This document shows positions 9,066-18,590 of a stretch of 20,495 bases of DNA, piece by piece. The stretch comes from Sphacelaria rigidula (Eukaryota; Phaeophyceae; Sphacelariales). Within the stretch, counting starts at the first letter, position 1. Each line of letters begins with the position of its first letter. Where the stretch lies: contig CAXNAA020000521.1 in NCBI GenBank assembly GCA_964200075.2, positions 1-20,495 of the forward strand, written 5' to 3'. The position numbers and the translations under genes are program-made. A model generated the notes under the pieces. The model ran no database searches. It worked only from the letters and a program-made list of their open reading frames with translations, and had not been told where the DNA came from.

Positions 9066-9174
9066 CTTGTAGAAACGCAGTTGATGTGTGGAGGCAGCAG
9101 GTGGAAATACTCAACACCAGAAACAACAGGCACACCGCCGAACAGTTGCTGCCTCGTGCTGGTACCGTTGCCAT
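9066..9174 (-). CDS. VOC protein exon 1: secretory signal with plastid-type cleavage motif
   Basis: The ATG at 9174-9172 has a strong start context (A at -3, G at +4). Thirty-six codons follow, then one base before the donor GTGGGT (9065-9060, preceded by AAG). The peptide begins MATVPARGSN, has a hydrophobic core CSAVCLLFLVLSIST and a cleavage region ending STA before FLQ. Phe directly after the signal-peptide cleavage site is the hallmark of plastid-targeted proteins in stramenopiles and cryptophytes. The exon phase (1) matches exon 2 starting at 8494, making Ala37. Linking the exons supplies the ER-entry signal that exon 2 alone would lack, since its hydrophobic segment lies about 80 residues in. 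I did not see a cDNA; the junction is inferred from phase, splice consensus and biological fit. Confidence 0.7.
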
Positions 9175-10108
9175 GATCCCATGCACGTGGGTATTAGCTC
9201 TCCGCCCCAGCTGCAGCGTAGTCTCTAGAGACGACCAAAGGGGGTTTGCAGGATAACGGTGGCGTACGTGCAATGGAGCATGAGAGGTGTAACGTACCTG
9301 GGCAGCATCTTCATCGTCGCAATTATGAAACTCGTTCCGGGTGTTGTCCAGTAATTATATAGCCGGAAGTGGGTTGTTCGGCGTGCTGATCAGCGCAGCG
9401 AGATGCGAGTATGGGCCAACGAAGCCGTCGCAGATACTGCAGAATAATTTCGATAGCGTTGAAAACAATTCAGGGTGGAACTGACTCTTGCGGACGACAG
9501 AGTGAGACAACGCATGTGGTATGATGCCACATGATACTGGGCTAGGCAAGTATGTGCTATCTAATGGAGTACACGCGATGTATAGATCAATTCCTTAAAA
9601 GTATAGTGGTTACGATGTACTTTGCGACCATTTTTGTGACAGGTGTGACATGAACAACAGGTGAGCGAGTGGTCGCTACTCCCATAAAATAACTCAACCC
9701 TTGGACAGCGAAAGTAGGTCATCTGTTGAATCGGCACCAATTTCACTTGAAAAAAGTATGCATGATCCAGAAAGACTAACCTCGCGGTCTAAGGGTTAAG
9801 CGCTGCACAGCGCACTTTCGAATAACAAACAACAAAAGAATGGCTACGGTAGACGAAAAAAACTGTCAACTTCTCCGTATTGTCTTGTCCATAATGTTCT
9901 TGTGATCGTACAGTAGACAACGGAATATGCTGTATCACCCAACTGCCATCATATAACATTTTTTCTCTATTTTGATTCTCTCGATAATTGCGGCGTTAGG
10001 TGTTGTGCCGATGAGAAGATATTGTCGAGATCCAACGTGTCGAGTCCTGCGGCGGTGCAGCTCTTGGCCACAGAGAATTTTAGGCTGAAAAACGTCAGCG
10101 GGGGTGGT
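9175..10108. other. Intergenic stretch upstream of the VOC gene
   Basis: This holds the presumed promoter of the minus-strand VOC gene, but I see no clear TATA element. At 9785-9813 there is an A-box-like GGTCTAAGGGTTAAGCGC followed by the palindrome GCGCTGCACAGCGC; no convincing B box follows. No gene is supported. Confidence 0.4.
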
Positions 10109-10294
10109 ATGCGGCGTAGACTACTGGCATGCCTGATTGTGCTTTTTGTAGGGTACGAACTTCCTGTCGCTGCAGTATCCAGTATTCTCAATCAAAACCG
10201 CACTTGCTTCTCCGCAGAATTACAGTGCTCCCCGTGGAAACGCATAGAAGATCGAATGATAAACGTCAGGGTGCAGTGTTACACCTACTTTTAG
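10109..10294 (+). CDS. Possible small secreted peptide (61 aa), unrecognised
   Basis: The ORF from the ATG at 10109 begins MRRRLLACLIVLFVGYELPVAA, a textbook signal-peptide shape (basic n-region, hydrophobic core, small residues before a likely cleavage). A short Cys-containing mature part with one NRT sequon follows, stopping at TAG. No homologue is recognised. It could be a first exon, a genuine micropeptide or chance. Confidence 0.2.
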   Translation: MRRRLLACLIVLFVGYELPVAAVSSILNQNRTCFSAELQCSPWKRIEDRMINVRVQCYTYF

Positions 10295-11532
10295 ATCGCA
10301 ATGAGCTGGTACGCATAACTGGGTAAAACACCACTATGTGCAGCTCCGTTGCTGCGTGCATGTATCATTACTCTTTCTGATACATGAAATGTGATCATGA
10401 GTCATGAGCTTGAGCGATACCCCAACAAAAACAACAGCATGAGAGCAGCTACTACCAGAAACTTTCTGCACGTGGTATTGATAAAAAAAATTAAAAACTC
10501 ATGACGTGTTTCGACATCCACGAGTACTTTGCCCACCTGATACAGAGCACGCCTCACCCAAGATGCGAAGCAGCTTGATCTTCTTGCTTCGTTATGGCTT
10601 AACGGTCACATCCTCGCACGCATACGTCATTTTCCAACGACAATCAAAACCGCGACAGGCGGTCCTTTCTCACGTCTCCACCAACATATGCATGTGTAAA
10701 TACGCAATCTTTCATTCTGAAAAATGCATGCATGAATTGAATCCACCCTTTTGTTTATTAAAAAAATGGGTACTTTATGGATTGAGGTTGCCGTCTGGCG
10801 ACGGGGACCTGTTCGACCACGGGTCTAGATGAATAGGATAATGTGATGTTCGCGTCGCGGGCAGATCGAGTGCCAGGTGCAGGGTACCTGAGCACACGGG
10901 CGCTAACCCTAAGTTGACAAGTCGTATCAAGAGGAAGCATGTTTCAGGGAAGTAACAACTTGACATCGGGCTTACCGCCGGAGCCCATAGCGGAAGATCA
11001 GGCAGTCACGTTTGCAGGTCAGGTTTGCCGCGTAGATGAGCATCTTGGTGCGGAAGGTTTTTATTCGTCGAAACATCGAACATCATCTTGAAACATGCAC
11101 CGGAGCGGAGTGTTGAGATCTTGTTGTGAGGGATTGGTGTCAATGTTTACCCTGATTCAGGAGTTGTGCTCTATTCTGCTGCGCTGTACTGTCCTGTACT
11201 GCACTTTCGAAAGCGAACTTTTCCACAGGTGCCACTTGCATCTATTGAGACTACGAACAACAAGTTGCCCTGAAAATTAACGCTCTTGATCCTCAGCTTA
11301 AGTTCTTCCGCCAATAATAATGGACATGGTCAGTGAAGTCCAACCTGCGCCGCATGCGTGCACGGGCGAGGCATTGCACTGGCTCTACAGGCAGCATCTT
11401 GATCGCGAGATATTCAGTGATTTGGGATCGTAAATCTGAGCTCCTTCCTCACTGCACCACCGCAATATTTTCTTATGGATATGTGCGAGGACTCGGGACT
11501 ATACGAGCAAATCAAACAGACTGTGACAGATC
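10295..11532. other. Intergenic stretch, no supported gene
   Basis: Short ORFs only on both strands. AT-rich patches occur at about 10480-10500 and 10750-10770. Confidence 0.4.
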
Positions 11533-11865
11533 TTGGACATGCGCACAAGGACTGTTGTACTAAAACACATATTTCATATTTCGATGACTGATTTTTTGAG
11601 CGTATCCAGTCCTGCCCCAAAATATATAAACAAAAATATACCGGAATGCCCGCCCTATATTTGTGAATGCCCGCACTTGGCCCGCATACAAAATATCATT
11701 GCACTTTTGAACGGAACTATGCTTATTAATGTCCCGACGGTGGGTAATAAATTCACCACCATGAAACTTGGTGCACTAGTCGGACACAAAGCAGGCAGTA
11801 TGTGCACCGGGGAACAGCTCCGTAACCTCTCGGCGTCGAAGGCCGGTTCTTACGGCAAATAGCGG
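11533..11865 (+). CDS. Unrecognised ORF (109 aa), doubtful
   Basis: The open frame has a protein-like second half (IQNIIALLNGTML..., NKFTTMKLGALVGHKAG, ending SASKAGSYGK). The VGHK motif with KF upstream is faintly like ribosomal protein uS19, but most of that family's pattern is absent, so I do not claim it. It lies immediately upstream of the foldback element and could be transposon-derived. The listed end includes the stop codon. Confidence 0.2.
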
Positions 11866-11930
11866 CAACAAAAAAGTGTACGGTATCACTAATTTTTCGT
11901 CCCTCTCTGTCATTTTGCGTCCTGAACGGG

Positions 11931-12835
11931 GGGCTAGGGCGGTGTTGACACCTTTGAATGCCTTTCTATACTCGTCTAAAAAAATTCCAGGACACGTCTT
12001 TTTTTCTAGTAGTAGGGCCGCTCCTTAAAACAGACAGGAACAAAAATCTGGAAAAGTACCTTTTCGGAGCTTTTACGTCGTTTTATGCCCCTAGAGAGAG
12101 CTAGGCCGAGTTTGCCACCTTGAAATGACTTGCTCCACTAGTTGCGGCGGTTCCAGGATACCTTCCCGTTTTCCGGTGGCCGCAGTTTTTATTTTGCCCA
12201 AACAAGATTTTTTGTCCAAGAACGGTAAAAAATAGTCAACTCTAGAAAAATCGCCACCTTTATCTTGACTTGACTGTTCTTCACCGTTCTTGAACAAAAG
12301 TTCTTGTTTGGCCAAAATGAAAAATGCGGCCACCGGAAAACGGGCAGTGGTCCTGGAACCCCCTCAACTAGTAGAACAATTCATTCCAAGGTGTCAAAGT
12401 GCGCCTAGCTCTCTTTTGGGGCGTGGAACGATGTAAAAGCTCAAAAAATGCACTTTTACAAAAATTTTATTTTGTCTACTATAAGGAGCAGCCTAATGTC
12501 AGTTTTGTATTTTGACACATACACTTTTGTCCCAGAGTGGTCAAGTCCGGGGGGAAAATACGGGGCACCTTCGCCTTTCCCGGTGGCCGCAGAATTGTTC
12601 CTGACTGGACTATTAATAGCACTTTTGTCCAAGAACAGTCGACACGACAAAATAACCGTAATTAATTTCTGGACCTGACTGCCACTTCATTCTGGACTTG
12701 ACTGTTCTTCACCGCTGTTGGACATAAATACAACTTCGGCCGCAACCGAAGTGCAAGCACCCGAACACGTTCATGTGCCGCGGCAGATTTGCCAACGATG
12801 ACAGTAAGGCATTCAAAGGAGGCAACATCCGCCCA
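11931..12835. mobile_element. Foldback element with nested inverted and direct repeats, about 0.9 kb
   Basis: The outer ends are inverted copies: GGGCGGTGTTGACACC...TTTGAATGCC at 11938-11962 matches the reverse complement of 12808-12834. Inside, 12010-12235 and 12262-12496 form a long imperfect hairpin. Shared blocks include GTTTTCCGGTGGCCGCA, GTCCAAGAACGGT and GAGAGCTAGGC. A second smaller hairpin (about 12569-12655 with 12692-12760) reuses the GGTGGCCGCA and GTCCAAGAAC blocks. 11931-12000 is also a direct repeat of 12101-12170 (GCTAGG...TTCCAGGA). No transposase is visible; this is a non-autonomous foldback structure. Confidence 0.65.
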
Positions 12836-13505
12836 GACATATTTGGGGCCCAGAAACGAAGCAGAAGGACAAAAAAAACAGTCGTAAACATCCTGTGTTT
12901 GCCATAAGAAGTGCTGGAAAGGGAGACGTGGCGGAAATGGGCCCGACGTGTAATTCGGAGGACCAATGGTGACACGATCCTCCGGTTCGGTGCAGATGGT
13001 GCAGTATCAAAGATATCGGCGAGAGAGTGAAGAAGAACATTACCCGACGTTTTTTGTCCGACCGCTCAGCAAAATGGCCACACGGATGACTCCTAGCAAT
13101 TTTCTCCCTTTACGAATGCCATAGAGTCGACGCGCGGGCGTAGACAGTGCTGTACGGGCTGGGCCAGCCAAGAGTAGGTGTGAATCTCGCTCAGGCNNNN
13201 NNNNNNCGCTCAGGCGACGCACGGCGCGATATAAGGAGTTGGACGCTGAAATTTTTACAGCAGCTTTTTATGATCCAAATGCAGAAGATCGTGGGACCAG
13301 CAAAGAAAAAAGAAAGAAAGAAAACTATGGGCATTTAAAATTTCAGCAAAAAACAAGATAATTCCGTAATGCAGGAAAAAAAGGAGAATCTGCAGCTGGA
13401 CACGTGAAGTATCAGTTCCTTGTGTGCAGAAGGTCTTCCTAAAATTTCAGCTCAAGGCTCGTCGAATTGGGCCGTGCGTTTTACTTTTTCCGTGACGCTG
13501 CTGAA
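12836..13505. other. Non-coding stretch with assembly gap
   Basis: No supported gene. It includes an N gap at 13197-13206. Confidence 0.4.
13197..13206. other. Assembly gap (10 N) with identical 9-bp flanks
   Basis: CGCTCAGGC occurs immediately left (13188-13196) and right (13207-13215) of the Ns. The contig ends may really overlap, in which case no sequence is missing. Confidence 0.95.
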
Positions 13506-13579
13506 CCCCTATAAATCAAGTGATGGGAGACTCCAATCATGGAGGTCATGAGTTCGAATCCCGACATATCCTTTTTTTT
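13506..13579 (+). repeat. tRNA-derived (SINE-like) Pol III unit
   Basis: TAAATCAAGTGATGGGAG (13512-13529) resembles a tRNA D-arm/A box. GAGTTCGAATCCCG (13550-13563) is a near-perfect B box, and an 8-T run (13572-13579) follows as a possible Pol III terminator. The T-stem and acceptor stem do not pair, so a functional tRNA is unlikely; a tRNA pseudogene or SINE head fits better. Confidence 0.45.
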
Positions 13580-14237
13580 CCGTCCTTCGTTAAGGTCATG
13601 CATTATGCAGTACATTTTTTTCTTCATTCAGCGGCGGTGCCGTGTGTCACCAGGTTGGTCTACAATTCACAGTGATATGCTTACATCGGGTTCATTCGGG
13701 AAAGTGGGGAATCTGTGGTGTGAGCAAGTTTTAGCAGCTTTTTAGCTGGCCCAGCTCGTACAGTATCTGCAAAGGTCAACTGGCATACCATGGTGTGGTT
13801 CAGATTTGTCGTCTTACGTCAAAACACTCCCTTGATTGGCATTACTATGTAGCCTCACGCACTACAGGAATTCGCGCTGAAGGGCGTCGCCAGACCACCC
13901 CATATACACTTTTGCACCCAAGGGTGCGCCGCACATGCATGAATCATCATCGCTATGTACACGGGGCACGGTTCATGACTACAGCTTGGAAAAAACAACC
14001 TTGAATTGTACAGAAACTTGCGTGCAATATATCTAAAGAAAGAACGACCCCAATGTTCTCTACAGACTGAAGTCAGTACTCGACGTCTTCGTAGTGATCG
14101 TCGCGCGTTTGTGATGCCGAGTCCTCTCTATCGGGCCCGCTGTATTCTGAATATGAATCTCCAATCCAGATCCCGGCTGAACACTTCGACTTGTGTCCGA
14201 TGGATTAATCTGATCCACCGTCCCATAAGTAGGGACT
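13580..14237. other. Non-coding stretch, no supported gene
   Basis: Only short ORFs without recognisable domains. Confidence 0.4.
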
Positions 14238-14703
14238 GATCGGATCTTGTCCCGGATACGCTTTCCTCACCCCCTCCCGCCGTCGCCGTGCCCGTAAGGA
14301 TCCTCACCATCAGTCATATTAGCAGATGCCCCTGGCGCGTTGTTCGCTCCAGTCGCCGCGCCCCTTCCACGTGATGCAGCCGACCCTCCTATTGCATGCT
14401 TCGCTGTTGACCAGCCTTTCCCGTTGCGAGATCGGCCGCATGCACCGCCGTCTCCGGCGCCGGTTTCACCGATCGGATCTAGTCCCGGATACGCTCCCTC
14501 TACCTCCTCCCTCCCGGCGTCGCGCCAGCAAGGCTCCTCACCATCAGTCATATTAACAGGTGCCCCTCGTGCGCTGCTCGCTCCAGACGCCGCGCCCCTT
14601 CCACGCGATGCAGTCGACCCGCCTCTTGCATGCTTCGCTGTTGACTGGCTTCTTCTGTTGTGAGATCGGCCACGTGCACCGCTGTATCCGTCGTCGGTTA
14701 CCA
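14238..14703. repeat. Two tandem copies of a 233-bp GC-rich repeat
   Basis: GATCGGATCT(T/A)GTCCCGGATACGC starts copies at 14238 and 14471. Landmarks in both include TCCTCACCATCAGTCATATTA, CGCCGCGCCCCTTCCAC, TTGCATGCTTCGCTGTTGAC and TGCACCGC. On the minus strand the first copy is open and translates to Gly/Ala-rich text with SANMTDGEDPYGHGDGG; the second has stops in that frame. It sits immediately downstream of the minus-strand transposon ORF and may be its degraded C-terminal or 3' region. Confidence 0.8.
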
Positions 14704-14930
14704 GTGGGATTCGCTGCGGTCGCTTGCGAAGGGGGCGGGGGCAGGAAGCAGCGGTCCTGGCAACCGCAGCTCAGCGTGCAGTTCCTCAAACACCTGCAAC
14801 GCTGGCATCTGTGTTTTGTCGCCGCCTTTTCCGGGTTGCATGTACATCTGAGTGTTCGCAGGTCCCGACATGTGTTGACGTACGTGTGACTCGACAAGTA
14901 CACGACAACGTTGTCGCGTGTGAGCTCCAC
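14553..14930 (-). pseudogene. Cys-rich tail region of the transposon-type ORF
   Basis: The minus-strand frame contains CTCN followed by a dense cluster, CQRCRCLRNCTLSCGCQDRC, resembling the CXC/tesmin-like Cys-rich tails found at the C-terminus of the PIN-domain transposon proteins noted at 15044-15740. It is in a different frame from that ORF and separated by stop codons, so it is an exon or, more likely, part of a decayed gene. Confidence 0.45.
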
Positions 14931-15043
14931 TGCCCTTGTGCTCGCCGATTTACACCACCCCTACGGTGAGTTTTCTCTGGTTCTATGCCTCACCCGCGTC
15001 TATTGAAGTCCACTGTGGGCATCCTGCCTAGAAAGCCCCCCCC

Positions 15044-15740
15044 TCAATATTCGAACACTGCATCGGACTTACTGACGTGCTTCCTACAGTCGCCCAAGCC
15101 TGGGCAGCAGCGGGAAGGCGGGTGTCCATGCGCTGAGGTGATGAACAAGCGGATCTTGTTCACGTACGACGCCAAGTCCTTCCAACACGTGAACAAAAGT
15201 CCCGGATCGGCGGCGACTTGTGCAAAATCATTTTTGTACCTGCAAAAAAAATCTGCGGCCAGCAGCTGTACGCCCTCGTCCATATCCACCCTCAGCATCC
15301 CGTCTTTCTCCACTAGTATCGCTCTTGTGAGGAGATTTGGCGTGCGAATGACCTTCAAAAGGAATTTCCGCATCTTCAGAAAAGGAATCCCGGACACATG
15401 TGGTATAAGGTCGCACCCGGCCAATAGATACGTAAAAACGAACAGTGCCACCTTGATTGACGGTGTCAGCCAATCGTACTGTCCGTCGGGCGGCGAAGCA
15501 CTCTCGCTCCCGCCCCTCAGATTCTCGATCGCGCTGTACCTGTTCAACGGTATGTACCGGGGGCCACCTTCACAATGCGTTTGACACTGATTTGCACGGA
15601 GTCTGAGCCACATGGCTTGATACACCCAGAGGACATCGCCAGGACTACATTGATCCACTGGTCAGTGTCGACGAAAGTCACGAGCACTTCTTCAGGGATT
15701 TCCCGAACAACCTCCCGGAGTATGTAATGAAGTGGACTGT
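15044..15740 (-). pseudogene. Transposon-associated PIN/FEN-like domain protein, frameshifted
   Basis: The minus strand from about 15740 reads HYILREVVREIPEEVLVTFVDTDQW..., where VDTDQW looks like the first acidic motif of a PIN/FEN-like fold. A shift of one base near 15555 is needed to continue as YIPLNRYSAIENL..., then TYLLAGCDLIPHVSGIPF, the hallmark GCD(x)n-GI block that corresponds to the TGCDTTSAF motif of many eukaryotic transposon ORFs and to the XPG/FEN I-region. The frame ends at the stop at 15044. Known relatives carry a Cys-rich tail, here at 14553-14930. The frameshift and stops indicate a dead copy. The family assignment is from motif memory only. Confidence 0.5.
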
Positions 15741-15764
15741 GGACATCTCTCCCTGGCCTATTTA

Positions 15765-17213
15765 GTAAGGAAATGGAAGTACATGTATGCGCAGTGGACG
15801 TGGGAGCTACAGATCATTGCCTTATGTGGACAGAAAGCCAACATACGAGAGCTGAAAGAAATAGGCGGGGTTGGAAGTTGTACAAACGAAGAATAGATGA
15901 ACTAGAAATGGTAGAGAAATAGCAAGAGTTTCAAGCAGAGATGACCAAAAATGCAGCTAAATTTTCCCAGCTGCTGGAAAGCGTAGGTACAGCTGATACC
16001 GAAATGGGAAGAGATCAGGCAGGAGCGAAGATAATAGAAGGATGGGAGCAGATGGTCGAGAAGACAGCGATTGAAGTCATAGAGAAGACACTGATCGTAT
16101 GCAACAGAGCTGTAAAGTGGTGAGATGAGGACGTAAAAGAGGCTCTATGAGTAAGGAGAGAGACCCACGCAAGATACAGATCGAGAAAACTACGGTAGGA
16201 TGGGAGGAGTATACTAAAGCTCGAAATGATGTCAAAAATATGGTACAGAAGAAAAAACAGGGAGTATGGGAAGATGAAGTGGATGGCACAAATGAAGATC
16301 TCGATGGCGGGATGAAACGAATATGGGCAGGAATAAAAGGGATTATGGGAAGCTCGTCAGGGAAGATGGACAAGGGGATAGCCAAACTACGGGCACAGAA
16401 CGGTAGAATGGTCAGTAGTTCGAAGGGGAAGAGAGAAGTGCTAGTAGAGCACGACCGTAAACTAGGAACACCAAAATCTAACAAGAAGTTCGACACGGAA
16501 ATAGAGAAGGAAATCAACGCGTGGGTAGAGACAAATGTAGGGGCGTTAAAACGGGAGGATATAGTAGCTTCGAAAAATTGCAGAGATAGTTTGCCAGACA
16601 CGAAGTAAAGGAGTGTGTAGCTAAACTCAAGAACAGAGATGCAGCAAAGGCAGAAGAACACCTGGAGATATACGGGGGGTTGAGAGAGTGGATAAGGATG
16701 AAAACATACCTGCATGGCTCAATGGACGCGGCGGAAAATCTGAAAATGCGATTTCGGTTGGGGGGCCTGAACCTGCCAGGAAGAAGAGAGATATACCAGT
16801 CGTCGAAAGGAGGAGGAAGGAGATGCATAGAATTGTCCCCGTGGCAAAGCAATAGAGGGCAGAAGTTATTTAGTGGCAGAATGTGAATTACCCAAGAAAG
16901 AACGGAACTCGCTAGAGGGGGAAGTGCGGGATGTGTACGAAGGTGACATAAAATCGTTTTATACATTATATAGTACCGAAAAAACGATGGCTATACTTGT
17001 AGATAGATGGTGGCCACAAACGGTGAAACAGAACGGGGATAAGATATATAAACGGGTTTTGTGTGATGCATGGAAAAAACGTAATGAGCACCGATATATA
17101 GGAGGTGTCTCTATTAGGAGTAGGAACGGTGCTCCGTCTCGGAAGGAATGCGTGGTCAATGATCAAACGACTGAGGCAAGCAACAAATCAGTACGCCCCT
17201 CCCCTCACCTATG
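15765..17213 (+). mobile_element. Non-LTR retrotransposon (LINE) remnant lacking its reverse transcriptase
   Basis: Segments in order: the end of an APE-type endonuclease (VDVGATDHCLMWTE, about 15792-15833), a charged linker (WKLYKRRIDELE onward to about 16560, in several frames with stops), then directly the LINE C-terminus: GGLREWIRMKTYLHGSMDAA, MRFRLGGLNLPGRR, a mutated CCHC finger (CPRGKAIEGRSYLVAECE, with Cys to Arg and His to Tyr), DRWWPQTVKQNGDKI and SIRSRNGAPSRKECV. The reverse-transcriptase palm that should lie between linker and C-terminus (with its Y/FxDD motif) is absent. Stops and frameshifts are frequent. The terminal stop codon is itself lost (TCA instead of TGA before GTACGCCCC at about 17189). 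Confidence 0.75.
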
Positions 17214-18590
17214 CCGGGTCCAGGTGCGCTTTGGATAGTCCGATTAGGCTCACTGCCATGATGCCACGACAACAGATGGCGATGCGAGCCACGAGGAGGA
17301 GGGCGGGGAAGCTCCGCACTTGGCGCGTGTGATTTTCTTACTGTCGCTTCCCCCCCGTTTCGCTGCCTGTCAACGCGGCAAGACACGATCGCGGAATAGC
17401 CGGAACTCCTGCGCGGGTTCGAAGACCAGCGTTCGGCGCCGATATCGGCACCGCCGGAACCTCGCTTCGTCGCTGGCCCGTCACCGCCGGGAGATAGATC
17501 CGCGGGGCCGCCCCTGCCACACCTCCGTCGTCGAAGCCTCCACATGACGCACTTGCCGCCATCGGTGGCATCCCCGCTCCTCCCCCTCCCGTCCGCTTGA
17601 TCCAGCTGATGAAGTCCACTGGCGGGCCGCAACCGCCAACCCGCCGCATAAAACACTCGCGCGTGAAGTCGCCACGGCTGTTTCCTCCCCCGCTACCCCT
17701 CACGGTAGCTCGTGCATCATGGCTGCCGCATTCTACTGCGGGGTCGTATCCCTCAGCCCCCTGACAACAACACCAGCGCTTCCCGTCGCGTCTCCCATCA
17801 CCGCTGTCGCTTTCTCCCCCCCTGTTCGCCTGCTGCCGCCGCCGCCGAAGCATGCGGGGCGGATCTTCGCACCCCGTCACTCACGATGTCGCATCGGCAG
17901 TCTGTCCTTCCCCGGCTCCCTCATTTCTCAGCGCTGCGGCTTGGCGTCTCTTGACAGGCCCTTCTTTCCCATTATTGACCGCGCCCACATCAGACGGTAT
18001 AGCTCCCACAGACCCACACCTGGCGACCGCCGTCGTCCCCCCTCTCCCCCCCCCCTCTCCCTCCCCCCTCTCCCGTCCAACGTGCCCTTCTACTCCTGCC
18101 GTCGCCGTTGGCGTGAAGCCACTCAGAACAGACGACATGCTTGCCCCGTGAGTGACGATCAACGGTCCTTCATTATTCTCGAGTAGTATCCGCTTGAACG
18201 CACAGGTGGCTAGGTGATTCCGGACATGTTTGCTGTTCTTGCGAAGAAAAACCTGGAAGCGTGGCCCGCGGGGAAGAGGCTTCGTGGATGTCGGATGGAT
18301 CTTCGTGTCGCATTTTTCCAGCTTTTCCATTCCCCCGCTCGTGCGCCTTGATAACGCCCACTGTGCCAGGGTCGTCCTATGCGAGCACAACCAGCTCTGT
18401 CCCGGCGTCCGTCCATGCAGTGCGCACCTCCGCCGCGCGGTAGGCTTCAACTGCCGGGTATCCACCCTTTGTGACGGCCTGAGGAGGTTCCCTCTGCGCC
18501 TCCACGGCATAGTCGACGGCGTGACCCTGCGCCACGTAGTATGGATCCAGCTGTTCTGCGTCGGGGCAGGTAGATATTATTCACTGCACA
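17214..18590 (-). pseudogene. Degraded GC-rich minus-strand reading frame, probably transposon-derived
   Basis: Two protein-like stretches are seen on minus. About 18577-18400 reads DPYYVAQGHAVDYAVEAQRE... and ends in a TAG. A second frame runs from 18510 to 17881, including VFLRKNSKHVRNHLATCAFK; it continues in the same frame to 17338 after a single TGA at 17881-17883, with GGCGPPVDFISWIKR and Gly-rich text. Moving from the first to the second stretch needs a frameshift, most simply at the C-run at about 18331-18335. The TGA is immediately followed by a donor-like GTGAGT-type context, so an intron cannot be excluded. No family is recognised. It may be the upstream part of the PIN-type transposon split by the LINE. 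Confidence 0.35.

Noticed and set aside
9781-9835. tRNA gene or SINE head
   Set aside because: There is an A-box-like string and a hairpin, but no proper B box, terminator or acceptor stem.
11533-11865. Mitochondrial ribosomal protein uS19 transfer
   Set aside because: Only KF...VGHK is shared; the rest of the family pattern is missing.
16077-16966. Minus-strand ORFs of 212 and 150 codons
   Set aside because: They are antisense shadows of the purine-rich LINE linker and C-terminus, with Ser/Phe/Leu/Pro-rich composition typical of such shadows.
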